From Sphingomonas sp. CCH21-G11 (GTDB taxonomy: Bacteria > Pseudomonadota > Alphaproteobacteria > Sphingomonadales > Sphingomonadaceae), in assembly GCF_001555965.1 (NCBI RefSeq), contig NZ_LSHX01000002.1:28526-92525 (forward strand): a stretch of 64,000 nt of DNA. The letters are read 5' to 3'. The notes beneath the pieces were generated by a model. The model saw only the letters and a list, made by a program, of their open reading frames with translations, was not told the DNA's origin and made no database searches. Of the stretch, positions 53,717-63,961 are shown piece by piece (within the stretch, counting starts at the first letter, position 1; the number at the start of each line of letters is the position of its first letter). A program made the translations under genes and the position numbers.

Positions 53717-54412
53717 ATGGGGCAGACCACACGCATCCTGGTGATCGAGGACGATGCGGCGATCCGCCGGCTCGTGCGCGCCGCGCTGATGCGCGCGGGC
53801 CACGTCGTCGTCGAGGCCGCATCCGCGCGCGAGGGGTTGTCCGCGCTGGCAATCGACAAGCCCGATGCCGTGCTGCTCGATCTCGGCTTGCCCGATCGCG
53901 ACGGGCTCGAGCTCGTCCAGCTGGTCAAGCGCGCGGGCGCTGCGGCGCTGGTCGTCTCGGCCCGCAACGACACCGCCGAGAAGGTTGCCGCGCTCGATCT
54001 GGGTGCCGACGACTATCTGACCAAGCCCTTTGATACCGAGGAATTGCTGGCGCGCATTCGCGCCGCCCTGCGCCACCGCCTGTCCGCCAGTGCCGAGCGC
54101 GAACATGTGACCGTCGGTGACGTGGCGATCGACCTGGTGCATCGCCGCGTCCGCCGCGCGGGCAGCGAGGTGCATCTGACGCCCAAGGAATATGGGGTCC
54201 TTGCCCGCCTCGCCGCGCAGCCCGATCGCGTCATTCCCCATGGCCGCCTGTTGCGCGAGGTGTGGGGCCCGGCGCATGAGCGGCAGCTCGATTATCTCCG
54301 CATCGTCGTCCGCAACCTGCGCCAGAAGCTCGAGGCCGATCCTTCCACGCCGCTGCTCATCACCAACGAACCCGGCGTCGGCTATCGGCTCAGCGCGCCT
54401 GACGCGCCCTGA
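53717..54412 (+). CDS. kdpE: Response regulator KdpE
   Basis: A 231-residue OmpR-type response regulator. The receiver domain has the acidic pair EDD (residues 11-13), phospho-acceptor D55 in VLLDLGLPDRDGL and Lys in DDYLTKPFDTEELL. The winged-helix DNA-binding domain (about 130-228) contains VHLTPKEYGVLARLAAQ and LDYLRIVVRNLRQKLE. It is co-transcribed with kdpFABC (10 bp after kdpC), whereas its kinase gene kdpD is divergent from the operon. Expression of the regulator should therefore rise with the pump, giving positive feedback. Confidence 0.95.
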   Translation: MGQTTRILVIEDDAAIRRLVRAALMRAGHVVVEAASAREGLSALAIDKPDAVLLDLGLPDRDGLELVQLVKRAGAAALVVSARNDTAEKVAALDLGADDYLTKPFDTEELLARIRAALRHRLSASAEREHVTVGDVAIDLVHRRVRRAGSEVHLTPKEYGVLARLAAQPDRVIPHGRLLREVWGPAHERQLDYLRIVVRNLRQKLEADPSTPLLITNEPGVGYRLSAPDAP

Positions 54413-54481
54413 CGCGGGGTCTCGGCCAGATCGGCCTGCCGTGCGCCGGCACCAGGTTCCGCTCCGCGATCCATCTGGGGT

Positions 54482-55645
54482 TCACGCGTCCTCGCGCGCC
54501 CGCACATAGGTGAACCGGGATTTGAGGCGGATGATCGGCCGTTCGAAATAGCGGAACGACAGATGCGCCGCGCTAATGCTGAGCAGCAGCACGGCGGCTG
54601 TCGCGCCGGCATTAACGGGCAGGCTCCGCGTGCTCAGCGCCAGCCACGGCAGCGCCTTGTCGAAGATCAGCACGAAGAGCAGCGAATGGATCACGTAGAG
54701 CCCGAACGAGATGCGCCCCAGATAGGTCAGCCATTTCGGAACCGCGTGCGCGTCGATCCCGAGCGTGCCGCAGAAAAAGAGGAGCGTGCCGACCAGCACC
54801 AGCAGCCAGCCCGCAAATGCGCCGGCAAAGCTCGGCTGGGGGTCCCAGCTGCGCACGTCGAACACCGCCACGGCGACCAGCCAGCAGGCGAAGCCGAGGA
54901 TGAACGCCCCCCGGCGCATCCACGCCGCCAGCCGCGGCAGCCGCCCGCGCAACCGCACCGCCAGCACGACCCCGGCCGCGAAGAACTGGAACTGGAAAAA
55001 GCTGTTCGTCCATTGACCCTGGTCGCCGGGTGACGGGCGCCAGGCATAGATGCCGATGGTGACATAGGCGCCGATCAGCATCAGCACGGCCGCCGCCATC
55101 AATGCGCGGCGTCCCCCCTTCGCGATCAGCACGGGAATGATCAGGTAGAACTGCTCCTCGACGGAAATGCTCCACAGCGGGTCGATCGGCGCGGCGATCC
55201 AGCCCTGGATCGTGACGTACCAGTTGCCCGCGAAGAGGCTGAACGCCAGCCATGCCAGCGGGTCGCGCGTGCCGACACCAGGCACTGCGAAATCGAGGAT
55301 CACAAGGAAATAAAAGGCAGCGAAATAAAGCGGCCAGATACGCAGGATACGGCGGATGTAGAAGGCGCCGATATCGACCACGCCCATCCGGTCGCGCTCG
55401 CGCAGCAACAATTCGGTGATCAGGAAGGCGCTGAGCAGAAAGAAGACCGGCAATCCGAAAGCGCCGATCGTGCCCAGCCGCCATGCCCAGGCATCGGCCA
55501 CGCGATCCGTCGGGAGATGCGCCATCCGATGCCAGACGAAGGTGAGCAGGAACGCGAAAAAGCGCAGCGCGTCGAGTTCCGGCCGATAATATCGGTCGGC
55601 ATTCGCGCCGGTTCCGGCGTGCTCGTCCATGTTCGTATCGCGCAT
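54482..55645 (-). CDS. Acyltransferase 3 family membrane protein (OafA/YrhL type)
   Basis: A 387-residue integral membrane protein with about ten helices. The family start RPELDALRFFAFLLTFVWHR carries the conserved R/H pair (catalytic His in VWHRMAH), and SVEEQFYLIIPVLI is the second signature. Such proteins transfer acetyl or other acyl groups onto lipopolysaccharide, polysaccharides or antibiotics. It lacks the extra C-terminal SGNH domain found in longer members. Start choice at 55645 (MRDTNMDEH) is uncertain; the next Met6 is also possible. It is convergent with kdpE. Confidence 0.9.
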   Translation of the reverse strand: MRDTNMDEHAGTGANADRYYRPELDALRFFAFLLTFVWHRMAHLPTDRVADAWAWRLGTIGAFGLPVFFLLSAFLITELLLRERDRMGVVDIGAFYIRRILRIWPLYFAAFYFLVILDFAVPGVGTRDPLAWLAFSLFAGNWYVTIQGWIAAPIDPLWSISVEEQFYLIIPVLIAKGGRRALMAAAVLMLIGAYVTIGIYAWRPSPGDQGQWTNSFFQFQFFAAGVVLAVRLRGRLPRLAAWMRRGAFILGFACWLVAVAVFDVRSWDPQPSFAGAFAGWLLVLVGTLLFFCGTLGIDAHAVPKWLTYLGRISFGLYVIHSLLFVLIFDKALPWLALSTRSLPVNAGATAAVLLLSISAAHLSFRYFERPIIRLKSRFTYVRAREDA

Positions 55646-55878
55646 CGCATTCCCCCGTCCCGGCGAGGGCTAGCATGCGGCGCGGCCATGACACCGATCG
55701 GCATACGTATGTGTCACCGGACCGGCGACGTCCGGGCCGCCATCCGGATGCCGGGCCGGGCGCGCGCTCATTCCGCTCAGGCATGGATGCTATTGCTACG
55801 GCCGGGCTGCCGCGCGCGGCCTCGACGGGGCATCTGGAGCTCACGGCACTTTCGCCGCCCCGCCAAAGGATTTGCCCC

Positions 55879-56430
55879 ATGACCGCCATCACCGTTCCGA
55901 CCCGCGACAGCGTCAGCCCCTCGAACCAGGCGTTGTTCGACGCGCTGCAGGGTCAGCTGGGCTTCGTCCCCAATCTCTATGCGACGCTCGCCCATTCCGA
56001 AAATGCGCTCGGCACCTATCTCGCGCTGCAGTCGGCCAAGTCGTCGATCAGCGCCAAGGCGCGCGAAGTCGTCAATCTGGTCGTCAGCCAGGTGAACGAC
56101 TGCGAATATTGCCTCGCCGCGCACACCGCGCTCGGCAAGATGAACGGCTTCACCGACAGCCAGATCCTCGAGATCCGCGCCGGTGGCGCCGGGTTCGACG
56201 CCAAGCTCGACGCGCTTGCCAAGCTGACCCGCTCGATCGCGATCAATCGCGGCCATGCCGATCCGGCGCTGGTCGATGCCTTCTTCGCCGCCGGCTGGAC
56301 CAAGGAAAACCTGGTCGACGTGATCGTCACCATCGGCGACAAGACCGTCACCAACTATCTGCACGCCACCACCCGCGTGCCGGTCGACTTCCCCGCCGCG
56401 CCGGCGCTGGATGTCGCGCTCGCCGCCTGA
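55879..56430 (+). CDS. Carboxymuconolactone decarboxylase/AhpD-like peroxidase family protein
   Basis: The 183-residue protein has the AhpD-type redox motif D-C-E-Y-C-x3-H in VNDCEYCLAAHTALGKMNG. The opening FDALQGQLGFVPNLYATLAH is typical of the peroxidase-related subgroup (alkylhydroperoxidase-like). The enzyme may reduce organic hydroperoxides using its CxxC thiols. It is the first of four rightward genes (AhpD-like, EamA, flavin reductase, EamA). The longer upstream frame is not family-like. Confidence 0.93.
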   Translation: MTAITVPTRDSVSPSNQALFDALQGQLGFVPNLYATLAHSENALGTYLALQSAKSSISAKAREVVNLVVSQVNDCEYCLAAHTALGKMNGFTDSQILEIRAGGAGFDAKLDALAKLTRSIAINRGHADPALVDAFFAAGWTKENLVDVIVTIGDKTVTNYLHATTRVPVDFPAAPALDVALAA

Positions 56431-56496
56431 AGACCTTCCCCGGGCCCGGCGTCGCCTTTCCCCCTCGACGCCGGGCCGACCCTTCGGAGCCCCGCC

Positions 56497-57471
56497 ATGG
56501 CCCTCTTCCTTTCCTCCCGGAACGTGCGGCATGGCGGGGCTTCCCTTGCGCCCTCGCCCGTCCTGGCCGGCATTGCGGCCGGCGTCACCGCCGCGGTGAT
56601 CTGGGCAACCTATCTCGTGGCTGCCAAGTCGGGCACCGCGATCGGGCTGTTGCCGCAGGATTTCGTCCTGCTCCGGTTCGGTACCGCCGCGCTCGTCATG
56701 CTGCCCTGGCTGCTGCGCAACGATCCGCGCACGCTGGGCGGGGTCGGCTGGCGGCGCGCGATCATCCTGGCCCTGCTCGCCGGCCCGCCCTTTATCCTGC
56801 TCGGCACCGGCGGCTATGTCTTCGCGCCGCTCGCGCATGGCGCCGTCATCCAGCCCTCGACCATCACGCTCGCATCGATGTTCGCGGCCGCGCTGCTGCT
56901 GAAGGAGCGGCTGACGCGCGACAAGCTGGTCGGCGTCGGCCTGATCGTCGCGGGGCTTGCCGTCATCGCCAGCCACGCCAGCGCCATGGGCGGCGGCCAT
57001 GTGTGGATCGGCGACCTTCTGTTCATTGCCGCCGGGCTCAGCTGGGCCGGCTTCACCGTCCTGATCAAACGCTGGCAGCTCGGCGCGTTGGCGGTCACCG
57101 CCGCGGTATCGACCGTCTCGGCGATCGTCGTCGTGCCCGCGACGCTGGCCTGGGGCGATACCGCCCGGATCACCGCGCTGCCGGCGGGGACCCTGGTCGC
57201 GCAACTCGCCGTGCAAGGTCTGCTGTCCGGCGTCCTCGCCGTGATCGCCTTCGGGGTCGCCGTGCGTCACCTCGGCGCGGCGAAGGCCGGGCTGTTCCCC
57301 GCGATCGTCCCGGCCGCGACGCTGGTCGTCGGCATCGTCGTCACCGGCGCGGTGCCGACCGTGCCGGAATGGACCGGGGCCGGGCTGGCGACCCTTGGCC
57401 TGGTGACCGCAATCGGCCTTTTCCGCCCGCTTTTCACGCACCCGCGTTCGTCAACGCCCGTCGAAGGATAA
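56497..57471 (+). CDS. EamA/DMT family transporter
   Basis: A 324-residue transporter with ten predicted helices in two EamA repeats (about residues 28-155 and 165-300). The helix ends with basic residues between repeats (LIKRWQLG) fit the family. The first 25 residues are polar and Ser/Arg rich, so the start may be downstream. Substrates of the family are amino acids, drugs, nucleosides or metabolites; none can be assigned. It lies between the AhpD-like gene and the flavin oxidoreductase gene (6 bp gap). Confidence 0.88.
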   Translation: MALFLSSRNVRHGGASLAPSPVLAGIAAGVTAAVIWATYLVAAKSGTAIGLLPQDFVLLRFGTAALVMLPWLLRNDPRTLGGVGWRRAIILALLAGPPFILLGTGGYVFAPLAHGAVIQPSTITLASMFAAALLLKERLTRDKLVGVGLIVAGLAVIASHASAMGGGHVWIGDLLFIAAGLSWAGFTVLIKRWQLGALAVTAAVSTVSAIVVVPATLAWGDTARITALPAGTLVAQLAVQGLLSGVLAVIAFGVAVRHLGAAKAGLFPAIVPAATLVVGIVVTGAVPTVPEWTGAGLATLGLVTAIGLFRPLFTHPRSSTPVEG

Positions 57472-57476
57472 TCACG

Positions 57477-58559
57477 ATGACCGACGATCCCCTGTTCCAG
57501 CCGATCCGTTATGGCGCGATCCAGGCCCCCAACCGCATCGTCATGGCCCCCCTGACGCGCACCCGCGCCAATGCCGACGACGCCCCGCACGAATTGCAGC
57601 AGACCTATTACACCCAGCGCGCCACCGCCGGGCTGATCGTGTCCGAAGCGACGCACATCTCGCAGCAGGGCAAGGGCTATGCCGGCGCGCCGGGCATTCA
57701 CAGCCAGACCCAGGTCGAGGCGTGGCGCGGCGTCACCGATGCCGTCCATGCGGCCGGCGGGCGGATGATGCTCCAGCTCTGGCATGTCGGCCGGCTGTCG
57801 CACCCCTCGCTCCAGCCGGGCGGCGGCCTCCCCGTCGCGCCGAGCGCGGTCGGGCTGGCGGGTCACGCCTTTACCTATGACGGCCCGCAGGATTTCGTCG
57901 TCCCGCGCGCGCTCGAACGCGACGAGATCCCCGGCATCATCGAGGATTATCGCCGCGCCGCGATCAATGCCAAGGCGGCCGGATTCGACGGAGTCGAGGT
58001 GCACAGCGCCAATGCCTATCTGCTCGACCAGTTCCTGCGCGACGGCACCAATCACCGCACCGACGATTATGGCGGCAGCATCGAGAACCGCACCCGCCTG
58101 ACGCTCGAGGTCACCGACGCGGTAATCGGCGTGTGGGGCGCGGACCGGGTCGGCATCCGCCTGTCGCCTTCGCTCACCATCAACGGCATGAGCGACAGCA
58201 ATCCCGCGCCCTTGTTCGGCTATCTCGCCGAACAGCTCGGCAAGCGCGGGCTTGCCTATCTCCACTGCGTGGAGCCCAGCGATCCGCGCGGCGACCCGTT
58301 CGACCGGATCGTCGACCCCCAAGTGGTGCGGCGCGCGTTCGGCGGCAATTACATCGCCAATCGCAGCTATACCGGCGATCGCGCCCGCGCCGCGCTGGAG
58401 GCGGGCGAGATCGATGCGGCATCGTTCGGCCGCTTGTTCATCGCCAACCCCGATCTGCCCCGTCGCCTGGCCGAGGGGTTGCCGATGAACCCGCTCAACG
58501 CCGCGCGCATCTATGGCGGCGGTGCGGACGGCTATATCGACTATCCGTTCGCCGCGTGA
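57477..58559 (+). CDS. Old Yellow Enzyme family alkene reductase (NemA-type)
   Basis: A 360-residue FMN-containing NAD(P)H-dependent ene-reductase. The barrel start FQPIRYGAIQAPNRIVMAPL is diagnostic; LWHVGRLSHP follows; the substrate His/Asn pair is in VEVHSANAYLLDQFLRDG, and the proton-donor Tyr is in TDDYGGSIENR. The C-terminal FIANPDLPRRLAEGLPMNPL is standard. Family enzymes reduce activated C=C bonds, N-ethylmaleimide, nitrate esters and nitroaromatics. It is flanked by two EamA transporters; its stop overlaps the next start (GTGA). Confidence 0.96.
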   Translation: MTDDPLFQPIRYGAIQAPNRIVMAPLTRTRANADDAPHELQQTYYTQRATAGLIVSEATHISQQGKGYAGAPGIHSQTQVEAWRGVTDAVHAAGGRMMLQLWHVGRLSHPSLQPGGGLPVAPSAVGLAGHAFTYDGPQDFVVPRALERDEIPGIIEDYRRAAINAKAAGFDGVEVHSANAYLLDQFLRDGTNHRTDDYGGSIENRTRLTLEVTDAVIGVWGADRVGIRLSPSLTINGMSDSNPAPLFGYLAEQLGKRGLAYLHCVEPSDPRGDPFDRIVDPQVVRRAFGGNYIANRSYTGDRARAALEAGEIDAASFGRLFIANPDLPRRLAEGLPMNPLNAARIYGGGADGYIDYPFAA

Positions 58560-59404
58560 TCGAACCGGGGGGATCGGCGGCGCGGGTGCGCGGCACCACG
58601 GTCGTGCTGGTCGCGCTCGCCATCCTGGCGTTTGCGGGCAATTCGCTGCTGGCGCGCGCCGCGCTCGGCACTGGCCAGATCGGCTGGGGCAGCTTCACCG
58701 CAATCCGGCTTGCCGCCGGCGCGGCGATCCTGCTGCCCTGGTTGCTGCGTGGCCCGCGCGAACGCCCCAGCTGGCGGGGCGCGCTGGCGTTGCTCGTCTA
58801 TTGCGGCGCGTTTTCCTTTGCCTATGTCCGCCTGAACGCCGCGACCGGCGCGATGGTCCTGTTTGCCGCGGTCCAGGCCACCATCCTTGTCGCCGGCGCG
58901 CTGTCGGGCAATCGGGTTCGGGCCATCGACCTGGCCGGGGTGGCAATGGCCATGACCGGGGTCGTCGTCCTGATCGGCGGCCGTGCGGAAGCCGGGCCGG
59001 TGCTGGCAATGCTCGGCATGGTCGTCGCGGGCATTGCGTGGGGGCTCTATTCCGTGCTGGGCCGGTCGGCAGCGGATCCCGCGCGGCGGACGGCGGGTAA
59101 CTTCCTGGTCGCCGCGCTGGTGGCGGCGCCGTTGCCGCTGCTCGATGCCGGTCCCGCCCCGGCCTTGGGCGGCGTCGCGCTCGCCATCGCCTCGGGCGCA
59201 TTCGCGTCCGGCCTGGGTTACGTCGCGTGGTATCGCGTGGTCCCGCGCCTGCCCCATGCAACCGTCGGTGCGGCCCAGCTGGCGACGCCGGTCGTCGCGG
59301 CGCTCGCCGCCGCAGTGCTGCTCGGCGAGCCGCTGACGGTGCGGCTGGCGGTTGCGGCGGCGCTGATCCTCGGTGGCATCGCGGCCACGCTTCGTCGCGC
59401 CTGA
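58556..59404 (+). CDS. EamA/DMT family transporter (second copy)
   Basis: A 282-residue transporter using the GTG at 58556, which overlaps the flavin reductase stop by 4 bp. Ten helices in two EamA halves are visible, beginning TTVVLVALAILAFAGNSLLA and with the second half from LAMLGMVVAGIAWGLYSVLG. It is different from the EamA protein at 56497. Translational coupling to the reductase suggests they handle the same compound, for example export of its product. The substrate is unknown. Confidence 0.9.
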   Translation: MIEPGGSAARVRGTTVVLVALAILAFAGNSLLARAALGTGQIGWGSFTAIRLAAGAAILLPWLLRGPRERPSWRGALALLVYCGAFSFAYVRLNAATGAMVLFAAVQATILVAGALSGNRVRAIDLAGVAMAMTGVVVLIGGRAEAGPVLAMLGMVVAGIAWGLYSVLGRSAADPARRTAGNFLVAALVAAPLPLLDAGPAPALGGVALAIASGAFASGLGYVAWYRVVPRLPHATVGAAQLATPVVAALAAAVLLGEPLTVRLAVAAALILGGIAATLRRA

Positions 59405-59415
59405 GCCCGCCCGGG

Positions 59416-60309
59416 TCAGGCTTCGCGCATTGCCGCGGTGATGAAATCGGCAAAGGTCCGCGCTTTCGCGCTTGCCAGGCGGCCGGTCGGGAACACCGCC
59501 CACAGGTCGATCGGCGGCAACGCCCAGCCGTCCAGCAGGCGCACGACCTGGCCGCTCGCCAGTTCGGGCGCGAACATCCAGTCGGACGCGACCGCGATGC
59601 CGATATCGGCGAGCACCGCGGCGCGCAGCCCCTCTGCCGCGGTCACGTGCAGCCGCCCGCCGACCTTGACCGACGCCTCGCCGCCGGCGGCGTTGCGAAA
59701 GGTCCAGTGGTGCGTGTCGTAATGCGTGTACACGACCGCATTGTGATCGGCGACATCGGCCGGGCTTTGCGGCGCGCCGGCCCGCGCCAGATAGGCCGGG
59801 GTGGCGAGCAGCGACCGCCGGCCCGTCGCGATTTTCCGCGCGGTGGCGGTCGAATCGGGCAGCTCGCCCATGCGCAGCGACACGTCGATCCCTTCCTCGA
59901 CCATGTCGATCACCCGATCGTCCATGACGACCTCCAGATCGAGTTCGGGATGTTCGCTCAGGAATGCGGGCAGCCGGGGCACCACGTGGATTCGGGCAAA
60001 GGTCGTCGCCGCCGAAATGCGCAGCCGTCCGCTCAGGCCCCGCCCGGCCCCGCGCGCGGCGAGTTCGGCCTCGTCGGCTTCCTCCAGCGCGCGGCGGGCG
60101 CGTTCGTAGTAACGCTGCCCGGCCTCGGTCGGCGACAGCCCGCGCGTGGTGCGCGTGATCAGCCGGACGCCGAGCCGGTCCTCGAGCTGGGCGATCAGCT
60201 TCGACACGGCCGGCTGGCCGACATTGGTCTGTCGCGCCGCCGCCGAGAACGAGCCGGTGTCGACGACGCGGATGAACGTGGTCATTGCCTGGAATCGGTC
60301 CATCACCAT
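59416..60309 (-). CDS. LysR family transcriptional regulator
   Basis: A 297-residue LysR protein. The N-terminal winged HTH is FIRVVDTGSFSAAARQTNVG followed by QPAVSKLIAQLEDRLGVRLI. The effector-binding domain starts near GRLRISAATTFARIHVVPRL. MVMDRF begins at 60309, though Met3 (60303) is an equally good start. It is convergent with the second EamA gene and divergent from the small ORF/peroxiredoxin genes, so LysR-type control of the divergent peroxiredoxin is the simplest guess. The whole reductase cluster could alternatively be its target. Confidence 0.93.
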   Translation of the reverse strand: MVMDRFQAMTTFIRVVDTGSFSAAARQTNVGQPAVSKLIAQLEDRLGVRLITRTTRGLSPTEAGQRYYERARRALEEADEAELAARGAGRGLSGRLRISAATTFARIHVVPRLPAFLSEHPELDLEVVMDDRVIDMVEEGIDVSLRMGELPDSTATARKIATGRRSLLATPAYLARAGAPQSPADVADHNAVVYTHYDTHHWTFRNAAGGEASVKVGGRLHVTAAEGLRAAVLADIGIAVASDWMFAPELASGQVVRLLDGWALPPIDLWAVFPTGRLASAKARTFADFITAAMREA

Positions 60310-60424
60310 TCCCCCTTGGAATGAATACTATTGCCCCAACCCGGCTGCCCTGTCGCGCCGCAATCGCGCATCCGTCTTTCACCAAGCCGGCGGATCGCCC
60401 GTCGGCACGCCGGCAGGAGCGACG

Positions 60425-60541
60425 ATGATGCTGCGACAGATGGTTCGGGACGCGATGTTCACGCTGCAGGTCACCGGCAGCCTCGCCACCGCGATCATGG
60501 TCGCCGCCGCACCGCTCGCGCGCCACGCCTTTCGACGCTGA
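60425..60541 (+). CDS. Possible 38-residue small protein between lysR and peroxiredoxin genes
   Basis: ATG 60425 (with a second ATG next to it) is preceded by AGGAGCG, a better ribosome site than most here. The product MMLRQMVRDAMFTLQVTGSL and 18 further residues contains one short hydrophobic stretch flanked by Arg/Lys. It ends 34 bp before the peroxiredoxin gene and 115 bp after the divergent LysR start. It may be a leader peptide or a small membrane protein. No family is recognised and the call is tentative. Confidence 0.4.
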   Translation: MMLRQMVRDAMFTLQVTGSLATAIMVAAAPLARHAFRR

Positions 60542-60575
60542 CCTTCGCTTTCGCCTTACCCCAGGGAACCATGAC

Positions 60576-61253
60576 ATGACGCTTCAGGACCGCCTCGACG
60601 CCTTCAAGGCCGATTTCAAATCCGGCAGGCCGCCGTTCAACGCGCCCGCCCATATCCATCCGATCATGGCGCGTGCGACCGCCGAGCTGATCGCTTCGGG
60701 CGCGGCGGGACGCGCCCGCAAGGCGGGCGACCGCGCGCCCGACTTCACGCTTGCCGCACCGGACGGCACAGCGGTGTCGTCGGCCGCGCTGCTGGCGCGC
60801 GGCCCGCTGGTCCTCAGCTTCTATCGCGGCGTGTGGTGCCCCTATTGCAACATGGAGTTGCAGGCGCTGCAGGATGCGCTGCCCGCGTTCCAGGCGGCTG
60901 GGGCCGGCCTGGTCGCGATTTCGCCGCAGACCCGCGTCAACAGCCGCAAGTCGGTGCGCGAGAATGCGCTTGATTTTCCGATCCTGTCGGACCCGCACAA
61001 CGACGTCGCCGCCGCGTTCGGCCTGCGTTTCGCGCTGCCCGATTATCTGGTCGATCTCTACAAGTCGCTCGGTAACCAGCTGCCCGCGTTCAACGGCGAT
61101 GACAGCTGGACGCTGCCGATGCCCGCGCGCTTCGTGATCGGCAGCGACGGGATCATCACCTATGCCGAGGTCAATCCCGACTATACCCGGCGCCCCGAAC
61201 CGGCCGACATGCTGCCGGCGATCCGTCGCGCCGCCGCCCCGGCGCTGGCCTGA
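60576..61253 (+). CDS. Peroxiredoxin-like family protein (AhpC/TSA, thioredoxin fold)
   Basis: The 225-residue protein has a thioredoxin-fold peroxiredoxin domain (about residues 50-215) with C88-P-Y-C91 in SFYRGVWCPYCNMEL; this CxxC pattern is characteristic of the peroxiredoxin-like (AhpC/TSA) subgroup rather than of classical 2-Cys Prx. It should reduce peroxides or disulphides. The N-terminal 45 residues form an extra helical region. An AGGGAACC ribosome site precedes the ATG. It is next to a LysR regulator, a common setting for oxidant-response genes. Confidence 0.92.
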   Translation: MTLQDRLDAFKADFKSGRPPFNAPAHIHPIMARATAELIASGAAGRARKAGDRAPDFTLAAPDGTAVSSAALLARGPLVLSFYRGVWCPYCNMELQALQDALPAFQAAGAGLVAISPQTRVNSRKSVRENALDFPILSDPHNDVAAAFGLRFALPDYLVDLYKSLGNQLPAFNGDDSWTLPMPARFVIGSDGIITYAEVNPDYTRRPEPADMLPAIRRAAAPALA

Positions 61254-61272
61254 CCCGCATCGGGCGGGGGCG

Positions 61273-62475
<1,203 letters not shown>

Positions 62476-62560
62476 GGTCGAAAGCCCCTTAATATCGATT
62501 GCGGTTTCACACCGCCGCCACTGGCGTTTGTCCCCTGACGCAATTAAGGAACGCGCGCAA

Positions 62561-63895
62561 ATGGCGAAGATACAGACCCCGGGCCGTATTCGCGGCACTC
62601 AGGACATTTTCGGACCCGAGCAGCGCCGCTTCGCAACGGTGCTCGCCGCGTTCGAGCGCGTGCGCGCGCTCTATTGCTTTCAGCGCGTCGACATTCCGGT
62701 GTTCGAATCGACCGCGGTTTTCGCACGCTCGCTGGGCGAGACCACCGATGTCGTGTCGAAGGAAATGTATACCTTCGCGGATCGCGGCGGCGATTCGATC
62801 ACGCTGCGCCCGGAGTTCACCGCCGGCATCGCGCGCGCCTATCTGACCGAGGGGTGGCAGCAATATGCGCCGCTGAAACTCGCCACGTCGGGCCCGGTGT
62901 TCCGCTATGAGCGCCCGCAAAAGGGCCGGTTCCGCCAGTTCCACCAGATCGACGCCGAAGTGATCGGCGCGGCTGAACCCGCCGCCGATGTCGAATTACT
63001 GGCGTTCGCCGACCAATTGCTGCGCGAGCTGTGGATCAGCGACGGCGTGACATTGCAGCTCAACACGCTGGGCGACGCCGAAACGCGCGACGCGTGGCGC
63101 GCGGCTTTGGTCGAGCATTTTCAGAGCCACCGCGCGGACTTGTCGGAGGACAGCCTGGCGCGGCTCGACAAGAACCCGCTGCGCATCCTCGACAGCAAGG
63201 ACCCGCGCGACCGGCCGATTGCGGACAGCGCGCCGGATATCGACCAGTTCCTGACGGGGGCGGCGTCGGATTTCTTCGGCGCGGTGACGGCGGGACTGGA
63301 CGCGGCGGGCGTCGCCTGGACCCGCAACGCGCGGCTGGTGCGCGGGCTCGATTACTACCGCCACACCGCGTTCGAGTTCGTCACCGACCGGCTGGGCGCG
63401 CAGGGCACGGTGCTGGCCGGCGGGCGCTATGACGGGCTGATCGAGAGCCTGGGGGGGGCGAGCACACCGGGTGTTGGCTGGGCGGCCGGGGTGGAACGGC
63501 TGGCGATGCTGGTGGAGGAACCGGAGGTCGAGGCTCCAAAAATCGCCATCGTCGTTGAGGACGACGACCTGCTGTCGCTCGGCCAAGAGCTGGTTGCAGG
63601 GTTTCGGCGAGCGAATTTAGCTTCCGAGATTGTCGCGACAGGCTCTGTAAAGAAGCGGTTTGAGCGAGCGGTGAAACTCAATGCGCTGGCCGCATTCGCA
63701 ATCAATGCGAACCTACTTGATGACGGGGAGGTTGCGAAGGCGCGGTTGCGGGTGACCCGGAGTGGTTGGGCGCTCAACGCTGACCAACAACAAGCGATCA
63801 CCAACGCTGTTACCGCTTTCTTTGATGTATCGGGCGGTTCGCATGACCTCGCTTACGGCCGAGAAGTTGGCCTGAAGCGTAAGGCGGTTCCATGA
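62561..63895 (+). CDS. hisS: Histidyl-tRNA synthetase
   Basis: HisRS (444 residues) charges tRNA-His. ATG 62561 is preceded by AAGGAA and gives [16 protein letters not shown]. Class II motifs are clear: motif 2 region [20 protein letters not shown], the histidine-specific [15 protein letters not shown], and motif 3 in [12 protein letters not shown]. The C-terminal anticodon-binding domain from about residue 325 has visibly lower GC and codon use unlike the catalytic part and unlike the genes around it, suggesting recombination or relaxed constraint. The reading frame is intact. Confidence 0.96.
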   Translation: MAKIQTPGRIRGTQDIFGPEQRRFATVLAAFERVRALYCFQRVDIPVFESTAVFARSLGETTDVVSKEMYTFADRGGDSITLRPEFTAGIARAYLTEGWQQYAPLKLATSGPVFRYERPQKGRFRQFHQIDAEVIGAAEPAADVELLAFADQLLRELWISDGVTLQLNTLGDAETRDAWRAALVEHFQSHRADLSEDSLARLDKNPLRILDSKDPRDRPIADSAPDIDQFLTGAASDFFGAVTAGLDAAGVAWTRNARLVRGLDYYRHTAFEFVTDRLGAQGTVLAGGRYDGLIESLGGASTPGVGWAAGVERLAMLVEEPEVEAPKIAIVVEDDDLLSLGQELVAGFRRANLASEIVATGSVKKRFERAVKLNALAAFAINANLLDDGEVAKARLRVTRSGWALNADQQQAITNAVTAFFDVSGGSHDLAYGREVGLKRKAVP

Positions 63896-63924
63896 ATGGC
63901 GTAGCGCGCCATGTAGAGCAGCCT

Positions 63925-63961
63925 AAGCCCCTCCCCTTCAGGGGAGGGGTTGGGGTGGGGC
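63925..63961. repeat. 37-bp hairpin repeat, copy 2 (identical to 2802-2838)
   Basis: The sequence matches copy 1 base for base, including the CCCCTCCCC-TTCA-GGGGAGGGG palindrome, 29 bp after the hisS stop. The last bases of the window (AGCCCCCACCC) may be the start of a further inverted copy, cut off by the window end. Confidence 0.8.
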
